DNA from: Agaricus subrufescens
Taxonomy: Eukaryota > Basidiomycota > Agaricomycetes > Agaricales > Agaricaceae
Assembly (NCBI GenBank): GCA_029945375.1
Contig: CM057064.1
Coordinates: forward strand, 1,922,001 to 1,986,000
DNA length: 64,000 nucleotides
Reading direction: 5' to 3'
A program made the position numbers and the translations under genes. The notes beneath the pieces were generated by a model. It was not told the DNA's origin. It did not search any database and saw only the letters and a list, made by a program, of their open reading frames with translations. Positions within the stretch are counted from its first letter, which is position 1. Each line of letters opens with the position of its first letter. Below are positions 32,744-42,029 of this stretch, piece by piece.

Positions 32744-33200
32744 ATGGACTTTTCCAACTTCAATGCCGCCGAACAGGCACACATGACCAAAATCATCGAG
32801 AAGAAACAGGCAAGTTTTTTTTTTTCTTTCAAGCATAAATCCATTTTCGCACGTGTCTGAACGCGTATATTAGATGCAAGACTTTCTACGTATGTACGCC
32901 AACCTGGCAGAGAAATGCTTCAACACGTGTTGCAATGATTTCACGAGCAAGGCGCTTTCTTCCAAAGAGGTAGTACCTCAAATCTCTTACTTGGCTCTTT
33001 GGAGGTTCCTGAACGATTTGGTTAACCAGGAAACGTGTGTTTTGAACTGCACTGAAAAATTCATCAAACACTCTGAGCGCGTCGGAGCACGGTTTGCTGA
33101 ATACAATGCTGGCAAGTACCCACTTATTCGTCGCCATGATTGACTCTCATACTTTCATTCAGAGGTGATGAACGCTGCTCAACAGCAGAACCAATCATGA
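32744..33200 (+). CDS. TIM9: Mitochondrial intermembrane-space chaperone Tim9
   Basis: Small Tim protein that pairs with Tim10 to escort carrier precursors to the TIM22 complex. Four exons, about 90 residues: [20 protein letters not shown] then [51 protein letters not shown] and [19 protein letters not shown]. The twin CX3C motifs are CFNTC and CVLNC. Introns are 32810-32873, 32970-33029 and 33112-33162. The first and third need GC donors (CAG|GCAAGT and G|GCAAGT); GT alternatives break frame. The second is GT-AG. Length and motifs are normal for the family. Confidence 0.95.
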
Positions 33201-33495
33201 GCCAGCAGGTGTTCGGTGCCCCCCCTCTGGATTTCTCGCGCCCTGTACCGCTTCTTACATATACACCCCTCCTTGCACCCTTTCTCAAGCTAGAACAAGT
33301 CCATACCAGGCCGGCTATATATGTCATATAATCCCTTTCGCTTCGCCAGGCAGCCGGGTGATGTCAGAATTGGAGCATATACATAAGAATACAACAGAAT
33401 AGAAACGTGCAGGTTTAATAAGCCAGGATATGAAATATAGATATAACACAAATATGAACGGAAAGAAAAAGAAACACGAAAACGAATCTTAACAG
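33201..33495. other. Convergent 3' flanks of TIM9 and an F-box gene
   Basis: AT-rich untranslated sequence. A 3-kb-scale search by eye shows no repeats shared with the downstream triplication. Confidence 0.5.
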
Positions 33496-34968
33496 TTAAT
33501 CGATGTGTAAACGGTTGCGCAACGTTCGTTCCAACATCCCCCGATGCGACCCAGTGAAGCCCTCGCATCCAACAATGACCACTTCCGTCAATGTGTCACC
33601 ATGTTTTGTATCCGTGTAAGCAACACGCGACTCCAGAGCGCTGACAACAGCACTTCCGGTGATTCTTTGACAATTGTAGAGCTTCAATTGTCGCAAATGA
33701 GGCACCCGCAGTCCTACCGACCCATCTTCGAGAAGAGTTGGTTTGAACATTCGGACAACCGTATCAGACATATCTGATGCGACAATACGGAACTCTTCGA
33801 GGTCCGGTAGCTTGTCAAAGACGTAGCGAAAATCTTTCGTTCGCATATCGGTGAAATCCATCTCCAACACCTTAATTGGTGGTTTACATCGATGGATGAG
33901 TTTCCGTAAACCCATTCCTGTAGCACGATCGCTCCACGGGGATTGCGAAAAATCTCCAGCCTCATCGTCGCTGTCCCCCGGCTCGTTGTATTCTCCTGGC
34001 AGCTTGAAATCAACATTGAGGTGCGCAAGATATAAATTTTGCAGTCGAGGCGTGTCGAGATTCGAGAGGTAAGCACGTGCGGAACATGTGCTCCTGAGAT
34101 GTAGGGTATGCAGTTTCGGGAGGGATACAACAGGAGATACGTCTTTGGAATCATCATCATCGTGAGGCCAGCCCGCAAAGGAAAAAGACTCCAGGTCGGG
34201 GCAGGCCTGTAGGAACTCGAGGATAGATTTTGGTCGAACGGAAACAGTAGCGAAGCTCCCTTCCGTGATAGAGATACAAGTGAAACGGAGGGGAGCCATA
34301 ATTTGATGAGAAGGGAGCTTACATGTCCAGATGTTCATGACGTAGTCAAACGGCCACGCTGGATAGGTCGGCACGAACAAGGTTTTGGCGTCGTCGTCCT
34401 CCCAAGGCTCGTTTTCCCCGTCACAGATCGACACACTGAGGGTGTTGAGCGTGACGGGACCAAGTGACATTTCCGCGACGTCTACCTCTTCTTCTCTCTG
34501 GCCCGTCAGCGAGAGAGACCGCCAACGCTCGATTGACGGCAGGAGGGGAGAGATCAAGGGTAACACGCTGTCGGGGTTAGTCGCATTGACCTCGATATCA
34601 AAGGTAAGGGGGTATGATCGCTCTGCCCATACTTCGGCCTGACGGCGTTGTACGGATAGTGAACGTTTCTCATCGTCGAGCGAGATATGCCGCCAGACGA
34701 GAGGAGAAATGTCTGTGATGTCTCGCCAGCGGGGCGAGACCAAGCGCAAGGCGAGAGGCCCCAGGGGCTCTATGACGGAATAGAAAGCAAATATTTCAAT
34801 GAGGAGCTCGGGGGGGAGGGAATCTACCGATGTGACTGATGAAGCGGAGGGTGGAGGAGCATCATCGGGCGCGCAGAACGGGGACATCTTAGGACGCACG
34901 CGGGGCTGGAGGCGGGGGTCGTGGCGGTGGAAAGGGAAGACCGCGTTGTAAGCTGTGTCATAAAACAT
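33496..34968 (-). CDS. F-box protein, single exon, 490 residues
   Basis: Substrate-receptor type subunit for SCF ubiquitin ligases. The F-box lies at about residues 47-95: VDSLPPELLIEIFAFYSVIE ... LALRLVSPRWRDITDISPLV then WRHISL. The rest has irregular leucine-rich-repeat character (SLPKLHTLHLRSTC, LRKLIHRCKPPIKVLEM, FRYVFDKLPDLEEFRIVASD, VPHLRQLKLYNCQRITGSAV), as in agaricomycete F-box families. It is unrelated by eye to the long F-box triplet downstream beyond the F-box itself. It is divergent from RPS19, with about 350 bp between starts. Confidence 0.88.
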   Translation of the reverse strand: MFYDTAYNAVFPFHRHDPRLQPRVRPKMSPFCAPDDAPPPSASSVTSVDSLPPELLIEIFAFYSVIEPLGPLALRLVSPRWRDITDISPLVWRHISLDDEKRSLSVQRRQAEVWAERSYPLTFDIEVNATNPDSVLPLISPLLPSIERWRSLSLTGQREEEVDVAEMSLGPVTLNTLSVSICDGENEPWEDDDAKTLFVPTYPAWPFDYVMNIWTCKLPSHQIMAPLRFTCISITEGSFATVSVRPKSILEFLQACPDLESFSFAGWPHDDDDSKDVSPVVSLPKLHTLHLRSTCSARAYLSNLDTPRLQNLYLAHLNVDFKLPGEYNEPGDSDDEAGDFSQSPWSDRATGMGLRKLIHRCKPPIKVLEMDFTDMRTKDFRYVFDKLPDLEEFRIVASDMSDTVVRMFKPTLLEDGSVGLRVPHLRQLKLYNCQRITGSAVVSALESRVAYTDTKHGDTLTEVVIVGCEGFTGSHRGMLERTLRNRLHID

Positions 34969-35321
34969 CCTGCGGGGAAGCTGGGAGTTCGGAAATAACA
35001 GGTGGGGAAGCCCTGTTTGGCCACCCGCGTGGGAACGTGCGCTTGCCGATCACGCACCCACATCCGGGCACCCAGTGACCAGTCGCCAGCTGCCGGCTGC
35101 TGCCCGGCTCGGAGATCGCAGCTGGAGGACAAAGACGCCTCCGACGCGATCTGCCCAGATGCTGTCTTCCGAATCTCCCCTCGCCTGCTGACTAATCCCC
35201 CGGCCCGCGCCTCCGTCCTGTACAGTTCTTCGGCCAACCCCGAAGCCGCCTGGCCTGTGAACATTGCCCATATCCGATACACACAAAGCCCGTCAACGTC
35301 GCCGCCAGCCACAAAAACACC
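34969..35321. promoter_or_regulatory. Divergent promoter region between F-box gene and RPS19
   Basis: GC-rich 353-bp intergenic region that must hold the ribosomal-protein gene promoter. ORFs crossing it on both strands are long only because of high GC content. Confidence 0.45.
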
Positions 35322-35913
35322 ATGCCGGGAGTACGGGACATCAGGTGCGCGGACATGCGTATCGTATCGTGAACTGTGCACTGAGACCGTGATTCTGATG
35401 TTCTGCAGCGCAGACGCATTTATCGCCGCCTACGCCTCTCACCTAAAGAAGTCCGGCAAGCTCGAGGTGCCGCCATGGGTCGACATTGTGAAGACCGGTG
35501 CCTACAAGGAGCTCGCTCCTTATGACCCTGATTGGTACTACATCCGCGCAGGTCCGCACCTTTGCACCCGCAATATTTCCCCTCGGATAACTAACGCGCT
35601 CGCATTAGCTGCTGTTGCACGGCACATATACCTTCGCAAAGACGTCGGAATCGGTGCCCTCACAAAACTCCACGGTGGCCGCAAAAACCGCGGCAATCGC
35701 CCATCACACCACGCTCCCGCATCTACAAACGTCCAACGCAAGGTCTGCCAGTCATTGGAGAAGATCGGCGTGCTAGAGATCTCGGAAAACGGTGGAAGGA
35801 GAATTACAGAAAGTGGCCAGCGTGATTTGGACCAGATTGCGACTCAGGTGTTTGACCAGAACAAGGAGGATGATGATGAGGACGAGGAGGAGGAGGAGGA
35901 AGACGAAGAGTAA
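35322..35913 (+). CDS. RPS19: 40S ribosomal protein S19 (eS19)
   Basis: Small-subunit ribosomal protein needed for 18S rRNA 3' maturation. Exons 35322-35344, 35409-35551 and 35609-35913 join MPGVRDIS, ADAFIAAYASHLKKSGKLEV with PPWVDIVKTGAYKELAPYDP and DWYYIRA, then AAVARHIYLRKDVGIGALTK, LHGGRKNRGNRPSHHAPAST, NVQRKVCQSLEKIGVLEISE and GGRRITESGQRDLDQIATQV. All conserved eS19 blocks are present. The C terminus carries a run of about 15 Asp/Glu residues beyond the usual end. The last 165 bp (from 35749) are also the left part of a roughly 3-kb block that recurs twice downstream, where they are dead fragments. Confidence 0.95.
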
Positions 35914-36255
35914 ATATATTGGTCCGTCTTGGTCTTTCCTTCCACTCCTATGGCTCCTTTGCATGTTTTTCCGTCACGTCATGGTATGCAGCATGCACAT
36001 ACACTCAAAATAATGCTCTTAAGCTGAATTCTCCCTCTATCTAAGTCACCGACCTCCTTGTAATCTGAAGCGCCGACCATACACGGTCATGAAATGTACT
36101 ATTTTGCGGCAGGGCCCCATGTACTTGTACGCCCTGACCAAAAAGATGTATAGACCCTATGTTGAGATGTTAAATACTCGCATGCTATCACGCGGTCCTG
36201 ATAAGATGGATGCTGTGGCGCGAGAAATAATCCACCTCTCCTCCTCGCACACACC
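35914..36255 (+). promoter_or_regulatory. RPS19 3' flank and promoter of F-box gene A
   Basis: The distal part (about 36090-36255) is nearly identical to 39270-39432 and 42160-42328. Shared blocks are TTTTGCGGCAGGGCCC, CGCCCTGACCAAAAAG, CATGCTATCACGCGGTCCTG and GTGGCGCGAGAAATA. Conservation of this stretch upstream of all three F-box starts suggests it holds the promoter. Confidence 0.5.
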
Positions 36256-38316
36256 ATGAGACCCCATTCTTTTAAAGCACATCTCGCCATGGCGATCAAA
36301 AAAAGGACTTTTGAACTGCTTAACGAGAATCCAGGCTTGACTGTCCAGGCAGCCATGGACCTGGTCGAAGTGGAGATGTTGACTCACTGTCCTCTCAACC
36401 CGCCGCGTGATGGCAAATGCGCTATCAATAGCCTGCCTGATAAACTTTTGGTGCATATATTTGAACTCGCGTGGAAGATGGAACTTGAAGAGAGGATCTT
36501 CGGCGAGGAAGACATTGGCAATATGATACTCGAGCCCCGGAGTCTTCACAATGAAGAAGAACATCAACGTCCTGACTACGATAACGATAATGGCGATGAC
36601 ATGGAGAGCGACGATGAAGATGACGAATATGTCCCCATGGCTGTTGATGACTTCGATGAAGATGACTCCGATGAAGATGACTCTGATGAAGATGACGAAG
36701 CTGACGAAGATGGTCCCATGGCTGTTGATGACGACGACGAAGATGAAGATCACGAAGATAACAAAGATGGCCCTATGCCTGTTGATGCCACGCCTGTTAA
36801 TGCCACGCCTGTTAGCCTACCCTCCGCCACCAAGAAGGTGCTGATCACCCCAGTCAACGTCACTCACGTCTGCTCACGCTGGCGCCGCGTTGCCATCGAC
36901 GCTCCTTCTCTCTGGACCCATATCAGCTTCGAAAAGTCTGTGGCACTCGAGCAACATAAAACATTTCTCGAAAGAGCCAAATCGTCCCTGATCGACATCC
37001 AGCTCGATGTGAACCATGGCATGTTTTGTAGCATGGGCGGGGATCCCTTTGCGCCTGTCGAAATGGAAGAGGAAGGTCACGTACACAGCTGGCAGTGCCA
37101 GAGACTTGAAACCGAGTTTGTTCGGTGTCTTTTACAAACGGTAGACCACAACGATCCGACGCTACCCACACTCCTTGGCCAAGAAGATTGGTACACCGGC
37201 TCGTATATCCATGAACTAGGAGATCCACCGGAGGAATGCAAATGCTGCGACTGCCAATACACTTTCTCAGAATTTACCGAAATTCTGGATCTCCTCATTT
37301 CACGATTGCAAAATTTGCGAACCTTAGAAGTCATGGTGCACGATTATAGATGGATGTACCTCCTTTTGGCTAGACTTCACCAATGTGAACCGCCCAATAA
37401 TCTGGAGGAATTGCGACTGCTGCGATTCGGAAGACGTAACCCACAATATGATTTTGCGTTCAGGCCTCCACGTCTCGCCACCAGTTTCGCCCCGTTCCGC
37501 GGAATCATGCCAAACCTGAAACGCTATTATCTCCAAGGCGTTCACATCGACTGGGATGCATGCGCATCTGCCCTCGGGAATGTGAAAATGGGCCGGCTTG
37601 CCAGTCATAACGAGGAAGTTCGACCTTCTTTCCCAACATTCGTAAAGATGGTACAGCCACTGAAGGGCCGTTTTACCCTACAAAACTCTGGTCCTAGAGG
37701 AAATGGGAACCACTGGAGAGCTATCGGAATGACGCCAGTCGTGGTGCCTTGGCTTAGGAGATTGACGGTGCGGGATTTGGAACTGGATTACGTTGCTTCG
37801 TTGCTCGTCTTTTTGGATATTACCAATCTTAAAGAGTTGAAACTCGACCTCCTTTCGGTTTTCAATGATATCACCGGCGATGAGCTCATGGATGCACTGT
37901 GCCACACATCGCGTGTTAGCTCCAAATCCTTGCTGGCGGGTTTGGAACATTTGAATACGACTATGATTAGCAGAAGAAGCCAGATGATTCGGATGTTGGA
38001 ACAATTGGAGAACCTCAGGACGCTGGAAGCGAGATCAGACACCAGTAGGGTATCCTTGTTGGATCCGCTCCACGAATGTAAACCATCTACGCCCGGTCAG
38101 AAGGTATACTGTCCCTTGCTGGAGTCGCTAAACACAGATGACAAGACGGCGGAGCAGATTTTGGATATTGTTAAAGCGAGGGCGAAGGCTGGTGTACCTT
38201 TGAAAAGGGTAAACCTCTATACTGGAGGAAGTTTGGAACCTGATGTGGAGAAACAATTGAAGGAGCTTTTGGAGAAATTTGAATATGGTTTTTTTGAGGT
38301 TAACGAAGCAGAGTGA
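36256..38316 (+). CDS. Long F-box protein, tandem copy A (686 aa)
   Basis: Intronless. The start MRPHSFKAHLAMAIKKRTFE is shared by the three copies. The F-box comes in two halves: CAINSLPDKLLVHIFELAWK, then, after an insert, VTHVCSRWRRVAIDAPSLW. The insert in this copy is the longest, about 130 residues made largely of Asp/Glu repeats from GATGAAGATGAC-type hexamers plus a VDATPVNATPV repeat. The remainder (THISFEKSVALEQHKTFLER, EILDLLISRLQNLRTLEVMV, APFRGIMPNLKRYYLQGVHI, SKSLLAGLEHLNTTMISRRS) has leucine-rich substrate-recognition character. The end is FEYGFFEVNEAE. Predicted SCF receptor; target unknown. It lies directly downstream of RPS19. Confidence 0.88.
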   Translation: MRPHSFKAHLAMAIKKRTFELLNENPGLTVQAAMDLVEVEMLTHCPLNPPRDGKCAINSLPDKLLVHIFELAWKMELEERIFGEEDIGNMILEPRSLHNEEEHQRPDYDNDNGDDMESDDEDDEYVPMAVDDFDEDDSDEDDSDEDDEADEDGPMAVDDDDEDEDHEDNKDGPMPVDATPVNATPVSLPSATKKVLITPVNVTHVCSRWRRVAIDAPSLWTHISFEKSVALEQHKTFLERAKSSLIDIQLDVNHGMFCSMGGDPFAPVEMEEEGHVHSWQCQRLETEFVRCLLQTVDHNDPTLPTLLGQEDWYTGSYIHELGDPPEECKCCDCQYTFSEFTEILDLLISRLQNLRTLEVMVHDYRWMYLLLARLHQCEPPNNLEELRLLRFGRRNPQYDFAFRPPRLATSFAPFRGIMPNLKRYYLQGVHIDWDACASALGNVKMGRLASHNEEVRPSFPTFVKMVQPLKGRFTLQNSGPRGNGNHWRAIGMTPVVVPWLRRLTVRDLELDYVASLLVFLDITNLKELKLDLLSVFNDITGDELMDALCHTSRVSSKSLLAGLEHLNTTMISRRSQMIRMLEQLENLRTLEARSDTSRVSLLDPLHECKPSTPGQKVYCPLLESLNTDDKTAEQILDIVKARAKAGVPLKRVNLYTGGSLEPDVEKQLKELLEKFEYGFFEVNEAE
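36593..36830 (+). repeat. Microsatellite-like acidic coding repeat within F-box copy A
   Basis: Repeated GATGAAGATGACTCC/GAAGATGAC units encode Asp/Glu/Ser runs, followed by repeats of GATGCCACGCCTGTTAATGC. Copies B and C have only short, different sequences here, so the repeat expanded in copy A or collapsed in the others. Confidence 0.8.
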
Positions 38317-38842
38317 AATGCTGTTGTAACTTGTTGTTTATCGCTGTCGTAATGTTGTGATGATCTTGAAACATGCTTTGATGTACTGTTGTTATCGGGG
38401 GCTGTGCCAGACTTGACATCCCGTCGTTTGCATTCGAGGGCTTTGTACCCTTTCTGTCGTGTCACTCACACAGATGAGGCATTCCTGATATACGGCTCGT
38501 TCACCGCCGCTTGTTTATTTCACCTTCCTCCCGCAAAATAGGGACATCAAACCAGCTTGCCGTGCGAATGCTTGATTTGTAACTGCCGGTTATATGCTCA
38601 GGTACACTCAACTACGACCTCGGCCGCGACCCACCATCATCTTGCAGCGCCTGGTCCTACTGGCGAGAATATGTTCCATAATGGGGGTATCGAGGCAAGT
38701 ATGTATATTATGTGGAAGAAAATCCTATCGGCGAATTGAGTGTGCATGCGAAGAGGTGTACAGTAATGATTTGTACAAGTAGGGTATATACACGTGGATC
38801 CTTATATGTGATCTTTTCTCTCCGCAGTGCCACTGGCGTCCA
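38317..38842 (+). other. 3' spacer of unit 1 with a dead tail of the convergent membrane-protein gene
   Basis: The segment shares blocks with 44273-44810, including TGTTCCATAATGGGGGTATCG-type sequence. At 38814-38838 the minus strand reads ASGTAERKDHI and a stop, matching the C terminus ASDTAEEKENI of the gene at 44773-45573. It is therefore a fragment of that gene left by the duplication, not a gene. Confidence 0.7.
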
Positions 38843-39087
38843 CAGTCATTGGAGAAGACCAGTGTACTAGAGATCCCGGAAAAAACGGCGGAGGGAGAAT
38901 CACAGAGAGTGTCCAGCGTAACCTGGCTTAGTCACCCGAATAACTGTTACATCAAAAAGGGACATAAGAGAATGTCTTGGATATATTCTAATGAACTTAT
39001 AGCCAGCGTGATTTGGATCAGGTTGCGGCTCAGGTGTTTGACCAGAACAAGGATGGTGATGACGAGGGGGACGGGGAGGACAAATAG
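38843..39087 (+). pseudogene. RPS19 3'-end fragment, copy in unit 2 (dead)
   Basis: CAGTCATTGGAGAAG starts the match to RPS19 exon 3. A frame-breaking change sits in the GGAAAAAACGG run, and a 90-bp insertion (38920-39009) is bordered by CCAGCGT on both sides. After it the frame QRDLDQVAAQVFDQNKDGDD and a shortened acidic tail end at TAG 39085-39087. It lacks the first two exons and most of exon 3. Confidence 0.88.
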
Positions 39088-39432
39088 TAAGTATATTAGT
39101 TCATCTTGATCTTTTCTTCCTCTCGCATGGCTCTTTTGCATATTTTTTCGTCACGTCATGGTATGCAACATGCACACACACTCAAGATAATGCTCTTGAG
39201 CTGAATTCTCCCTCTATCTAAGCCACCAACCTCCTTGTAACCTGTATCACCGACCCATAGACAGTCGTGAAATATCTATCTTGCGACAGGACTCCATGTA
39301 CTCGTACGCCCCGACCAAAAAGGTGTGTAGACCCTATGTTGATGTGTTAAATACCCGCATGCTATCACACGGTCCTGATAAGATGGATGCCGTGGCGCGA
39401 GAAATATTCCACCTCTCCTCCTCGCACACACC
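39088..39432 (+). promoter_or_regulatory. Promoter region of F-box gene B
   Basis: Near-identical copy of 35914-36255, including CACCTCTCCTCCTCGCACAC just before ATG. No gene in it. Confidence 0.5.
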
Positions 39433-41307
39433 ATGAGACCCCATTCCTATAAAGGACTCTTGGCCGTAGCCATCAGAAAAAGGATTCATGAACTGCTCGG
39501 CGAGAATCCAGACTTGCGATTCGAGGCAGCCAGGGACCAGGCCAAAAGGGAGATGTTGGCACACTGTCCTCTTAACCCGCCGCGTGATGGCAAATGCGCT
39601 ATCAATAGCCTGTCTGATGAACTTTTGGTGCACGTATTCGCACTCGCATGGGAGATGGAGCTTGATGAGAGGACTTTTGACGAGGAAGAATATGACAAAT
39701 CGATATTAAAGGACTCGAGTGGCGACAGAGAAAAAGGTGGTAGTGGCAACAATAGCAATGTCAACGATGACATGGAAGCCGACGACGAAGATGGCAACAA
39801 TGGCATGTCTGTTGGTTCATCCACCACGAAGGCAGAGCTAGTCACCCCACTCAACGTCACTCACGTCTGCTCACGCTGGCGTCGCGTTGCCATTGACACA
39901 CCTTCTCTCTGGACCTATATCACATTCGAACAGTGTGTAGCACTCGAGCAACATAAAACATTTCTCGAAAGAGCCAAATCGTCCCTGATCGACATCGAAA
40001 TCACAGTGCTCCATGTGAGATGTAACTGTGGAAGGCGTACTCGGGTGCATGATCGCGATCCGAAGCGGGATGGCGATATGCACCGTTGGGAGTGCCAGAG
40101 ACTTGAAACCGAGTTTGTTCAATGTCTTTTACAGACGGTAGACCACAACGATCCGACGCTACCCACACTCCTTGGCCAAGAAGATTGGTACACCGGCTCG
40201 TATATCCACGAACTAGGAGACCCGCCAGAAAGATGCGTGTGTTGCAGCTCCCATTACACTTTCTCAGAGTTTTCCGAAATTCTGGATCTCCTCATTTCAC
40301 GATTGCAATATTGGCGATCCTTGCAAGTCAAGGTGCTCGATTATAGGTTTATGTACCTCCTTTTGGCCAGACTTCACCAGTGTGAACCTCCCAATAATCT
40401 GGAGGAATTGCGACTAATCCGAGCCGGGTATCATGTTCCGGGTTATCCGTTCAAGCCTCCACGACTCGCCGCCAGTTTCGTCCCGTTCCGCGGAGTCATG
40501 CCAAACTTGAAATTCTATGCCTTTAATGGTGTTCACATCGACTGGGATGCATGTGTACCTGTTCTTGGGAATGTGAAAGTGGCCATGCTCGCGAATCATA
40601 ACTGGGAAGTTCGACCGTCTTTGCCAACATTTGCAAAGATGGTACAACCACTGAGGGGGCTTTTGAGCCTAACAATATCCGGACCTAAAGGAAACGAGAA
40701 CCATTGGAGAGCCATCGGAATGACGCGCTTCGTGTTGCCTCAGCTCAAAAGATTGGCATTGTGGGATATGGATGTGGATTACTGCACTTCGGTGCTTCGC
40801 TTTTTGGATATGCCCAACCTTAAAGCGTTTAAACTCGGCCCCGATCCGGAAACCAATAGTCTTGATGCCGATGAATTCGTGGATGTACTGTGTGACACAT
40901 CGCGCGTTAGTTCCAAATCCTTGCTGGCAGGGTTGGAACATTTCGATACGACCCTGGATTGTAGAAGAGACCTGATGATCCGGATGTTGGAGCAATTGGG
41001 GAACCTCAAGTCGCTGGAATTGCGCTCAGACATAGGTGAAGTGACCATATTGGACCCACTCCATGAATGTAAACCGTCAACGCCCGGTCAGAAGGTATAC
41101 TGTCCGTTACTAGAGTCGCTGAGTACAGGTGCCATCCACCCGTGGAACATTGTAGATATTGTTGAAGCGAGAGCGAATGCTGGTGCACCTTTGAAAAGAG
41201 TGAGTCTCCATTTTCACGGGTTGTTGGATGCAGATTTGGAGAAGGAAATGAAAGCGCTTGTGGAGAAATTTGAATATGGTCCTTTTGAGGTTGACGAAGA
41301 GGAATGA
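39433..41307 (+). CDS. Long F-box protein, tandem copy B (624 aa)
   Basis: Intronless paralogue of A and C. The start MRPHSYKGLLAVAIRKRIHE is followed by the F-box halves CAINSLSDELLVHVFALAWE and VTHVCSRWRRVAIDTPSLW. The insert between them is short and not hexamer-repetitive (DREKGGSGNNSNVNDDMEAD, then DEDGNNGMSVG). The C-terminal recognition region is colinear with A and C but has private changes, for example RCVCCSSHYTFSEFSEILDL and LRLIRAGYHVPGYPFKPPRL-type segments. The ORF is fully open, which argues against pseudogenisation. The end is FEYGPFEVDEEE. Confidence 0.88.
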   Translation: MRPHSYKGLLAVAIRKRIHELLGENPDLRFEAARDQAKREMLAHCPLNPPRDGKCAINSLSDELLVHVFALAWEMELDERTFDEEEYDKSILKDSSGDREKGGSGNNSNVNDDMEADDEDGNNGMSVGSSTTKAELVTPLNVTHVCSRWRRVAIDTPSLWTYITFEQCVALEQHKTFLERAKSSLIDIEITVLHVRCNCGRRTRVHDRDPKRDGDMHRWECQRLETEFVQCLLQTVDHNDPTLPTLLGQEDWYTGSYIHELGDPPERCVCCSSHYTFSEFSEILDLLISRLQYWRSLQVKVLDYRFMYLLLARLHQCEPPNNLEELRLIRAGYHVPGYPFKPPRLAASFVPFRGVMPNLKFYAFNGVHIDWDACVPVLGNVKVAMLANHNWEVRPSLPTFAKMVQPLRGLLSLTISGPKGNENHWRAIGMTRFVLPQLKRLALWDMDVDYCTSVLRFLDMPNLKAFKLGPDPETNSLDADEFVDVLCDTSRVSSKSLLAGLEHFDTTLDCRRDLMIRMLEQLGNLKSLELRSDIGEVTILDPLHECKPSTPGQKVYCPLLESLSTGAIHPWNIVDIVEARANAGAPLKRVSLHFHGLLDADLEKEMKALVEKFEYGPFEVDEEE

Positions 41308-41804
41308 ACGCTGCTGTACTTGTTGCTTATCGTTGTCGTAGTGCTGTGATGATCTTGAAATATGCTTTGATGTAATGTTGTTATTATGAGGGGCTGTGCT
41401 AGCCTGCTTGATTTGTAACAGCTTTATCGCCCGGTTATATCATAATATGCTCAGGGGCACTCGACTCACATCATGGTACGGGAATTGACCGACCTCGGTC
41501 GCGACCCACCATCATCTTGCAGCGACTGGCCCTATTGGCGAGAATATATTCCAATGGCAAGCTATAATCATGGGACCTGTGAGTGTGTCCAGCCCAATAT
41601 CGTTGTCAGTGCGATCTATTTTTTGCCTTCGATGCTCCAATCGGCCACGCGCGGTCAATTTAGTGTCGGTGGACGGAGATATATGTTCCATAATGGGGTT
41701 ATCGAGGCAAGTGTGTATATTATGCGGAAGAAAATCATTCCATCGGCGAATCGAGTGTGCATGCAAAGAGGTATACAGTAATTAATTATGTGTACAAGCC
41801 TACA
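41308..41804 (+). other. 3' spacer of unit 2
   Basis: Shares blocks with the other spacers (GATGATCTTGAAA.ATGCTTTGATGTA; CCATAATGGGG.TATCGAGGCAAG; GTATACAGTAATTA). Small ORFs here (for example 41473-41781) are not supported. The join to unit 3 is at 41800-41805. Confidence 0.6.
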
Positions 41805-42029
41805 GTGGAAGGAGAATCACAGAAAGTGGCCAGCGTAACCTGGCTATCCTAGCCACTGCAGCCGAATAACGGTTACACCAAAAAGGGACATAACAGAATA
41901 TCTTGGGTATTCTGCCACCGACTAGTATATAAATTGTGAGATCATGCTTACAGCCAGCGTGATTTGGACCAGATTGCGACTCAGGTGTTTGACCAGAACA
42001 AAGAGGAAGACGAGGAAGACAAAGAGTAA
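41805..42029 (+). pseudogene. RPS19 3'-end fragment, copy in unit 3 (dead)
   Basis: Begins at GTGGAAGGAGAATCACAGAA, 43 bp further into RPS19 than unit 2 does. It carries the same insertion, here 124 bp (41837-41960), between two CCAGCGT copies, and then reads QRDLDQIATQVFDQNKEEDE with DKE and TAA at 42027-42029. Confidence 0.88.

Larger units (their letters stand above)
35749..38838 (+). repeat. Tandem segmental duplication, unit 1
   Basis: Runs from CAGTCATTGG inside RPS19 exon 3, through F-box gene A, to CACTGGCG, the homologue of the last codons of the minus-strand gene at 44773. It recurs as units 38843-41804 and 41805-44810. Boundaries were read from where sequence similarity stops. Confidence 0.85.
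38843..41804 (+). repeat. Tandem segmental duplication, unit 2
   Basis: Same content order as unit 1: RPS19 tail fragment, promoter, F-box gene B, spacer. Its right end stops at GTGTACAAG, about 60 bp short of the unit 1 and unit 3 ends. Confidence 0.85.

Noticed and set aside
35002..35913. Single 303-codon plus-strand ORF covering the RPS19 region
   Set aside because: The first half is GC-rich intergenic and intron sequence read through; RPS19 begins at MPGVRDIS (35322) with two introns.
36157..36753. Minus-strand ORF with Val/Ile/Phe repeats opposite F-box copy A
   Set aside because: It is the antisense of the Asp/Glu hexamer repeat and the promoter; hydrophobic repeats arise from the complement of GAT/GAA codons.
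38920..39009. Insertion in the RPS19 fragments as a newly gained spliceosomal intron
   Set aside because: GT and AG are present at the edges, but splicing would leave five extra bases, and the host sequence is already a non-functional fragment.
38849..39109. Plus-strand 86-codon ORF between F-box copies A and B
   Set aside because: This is the dead RPS19 tail with its insertion, read out of frame.
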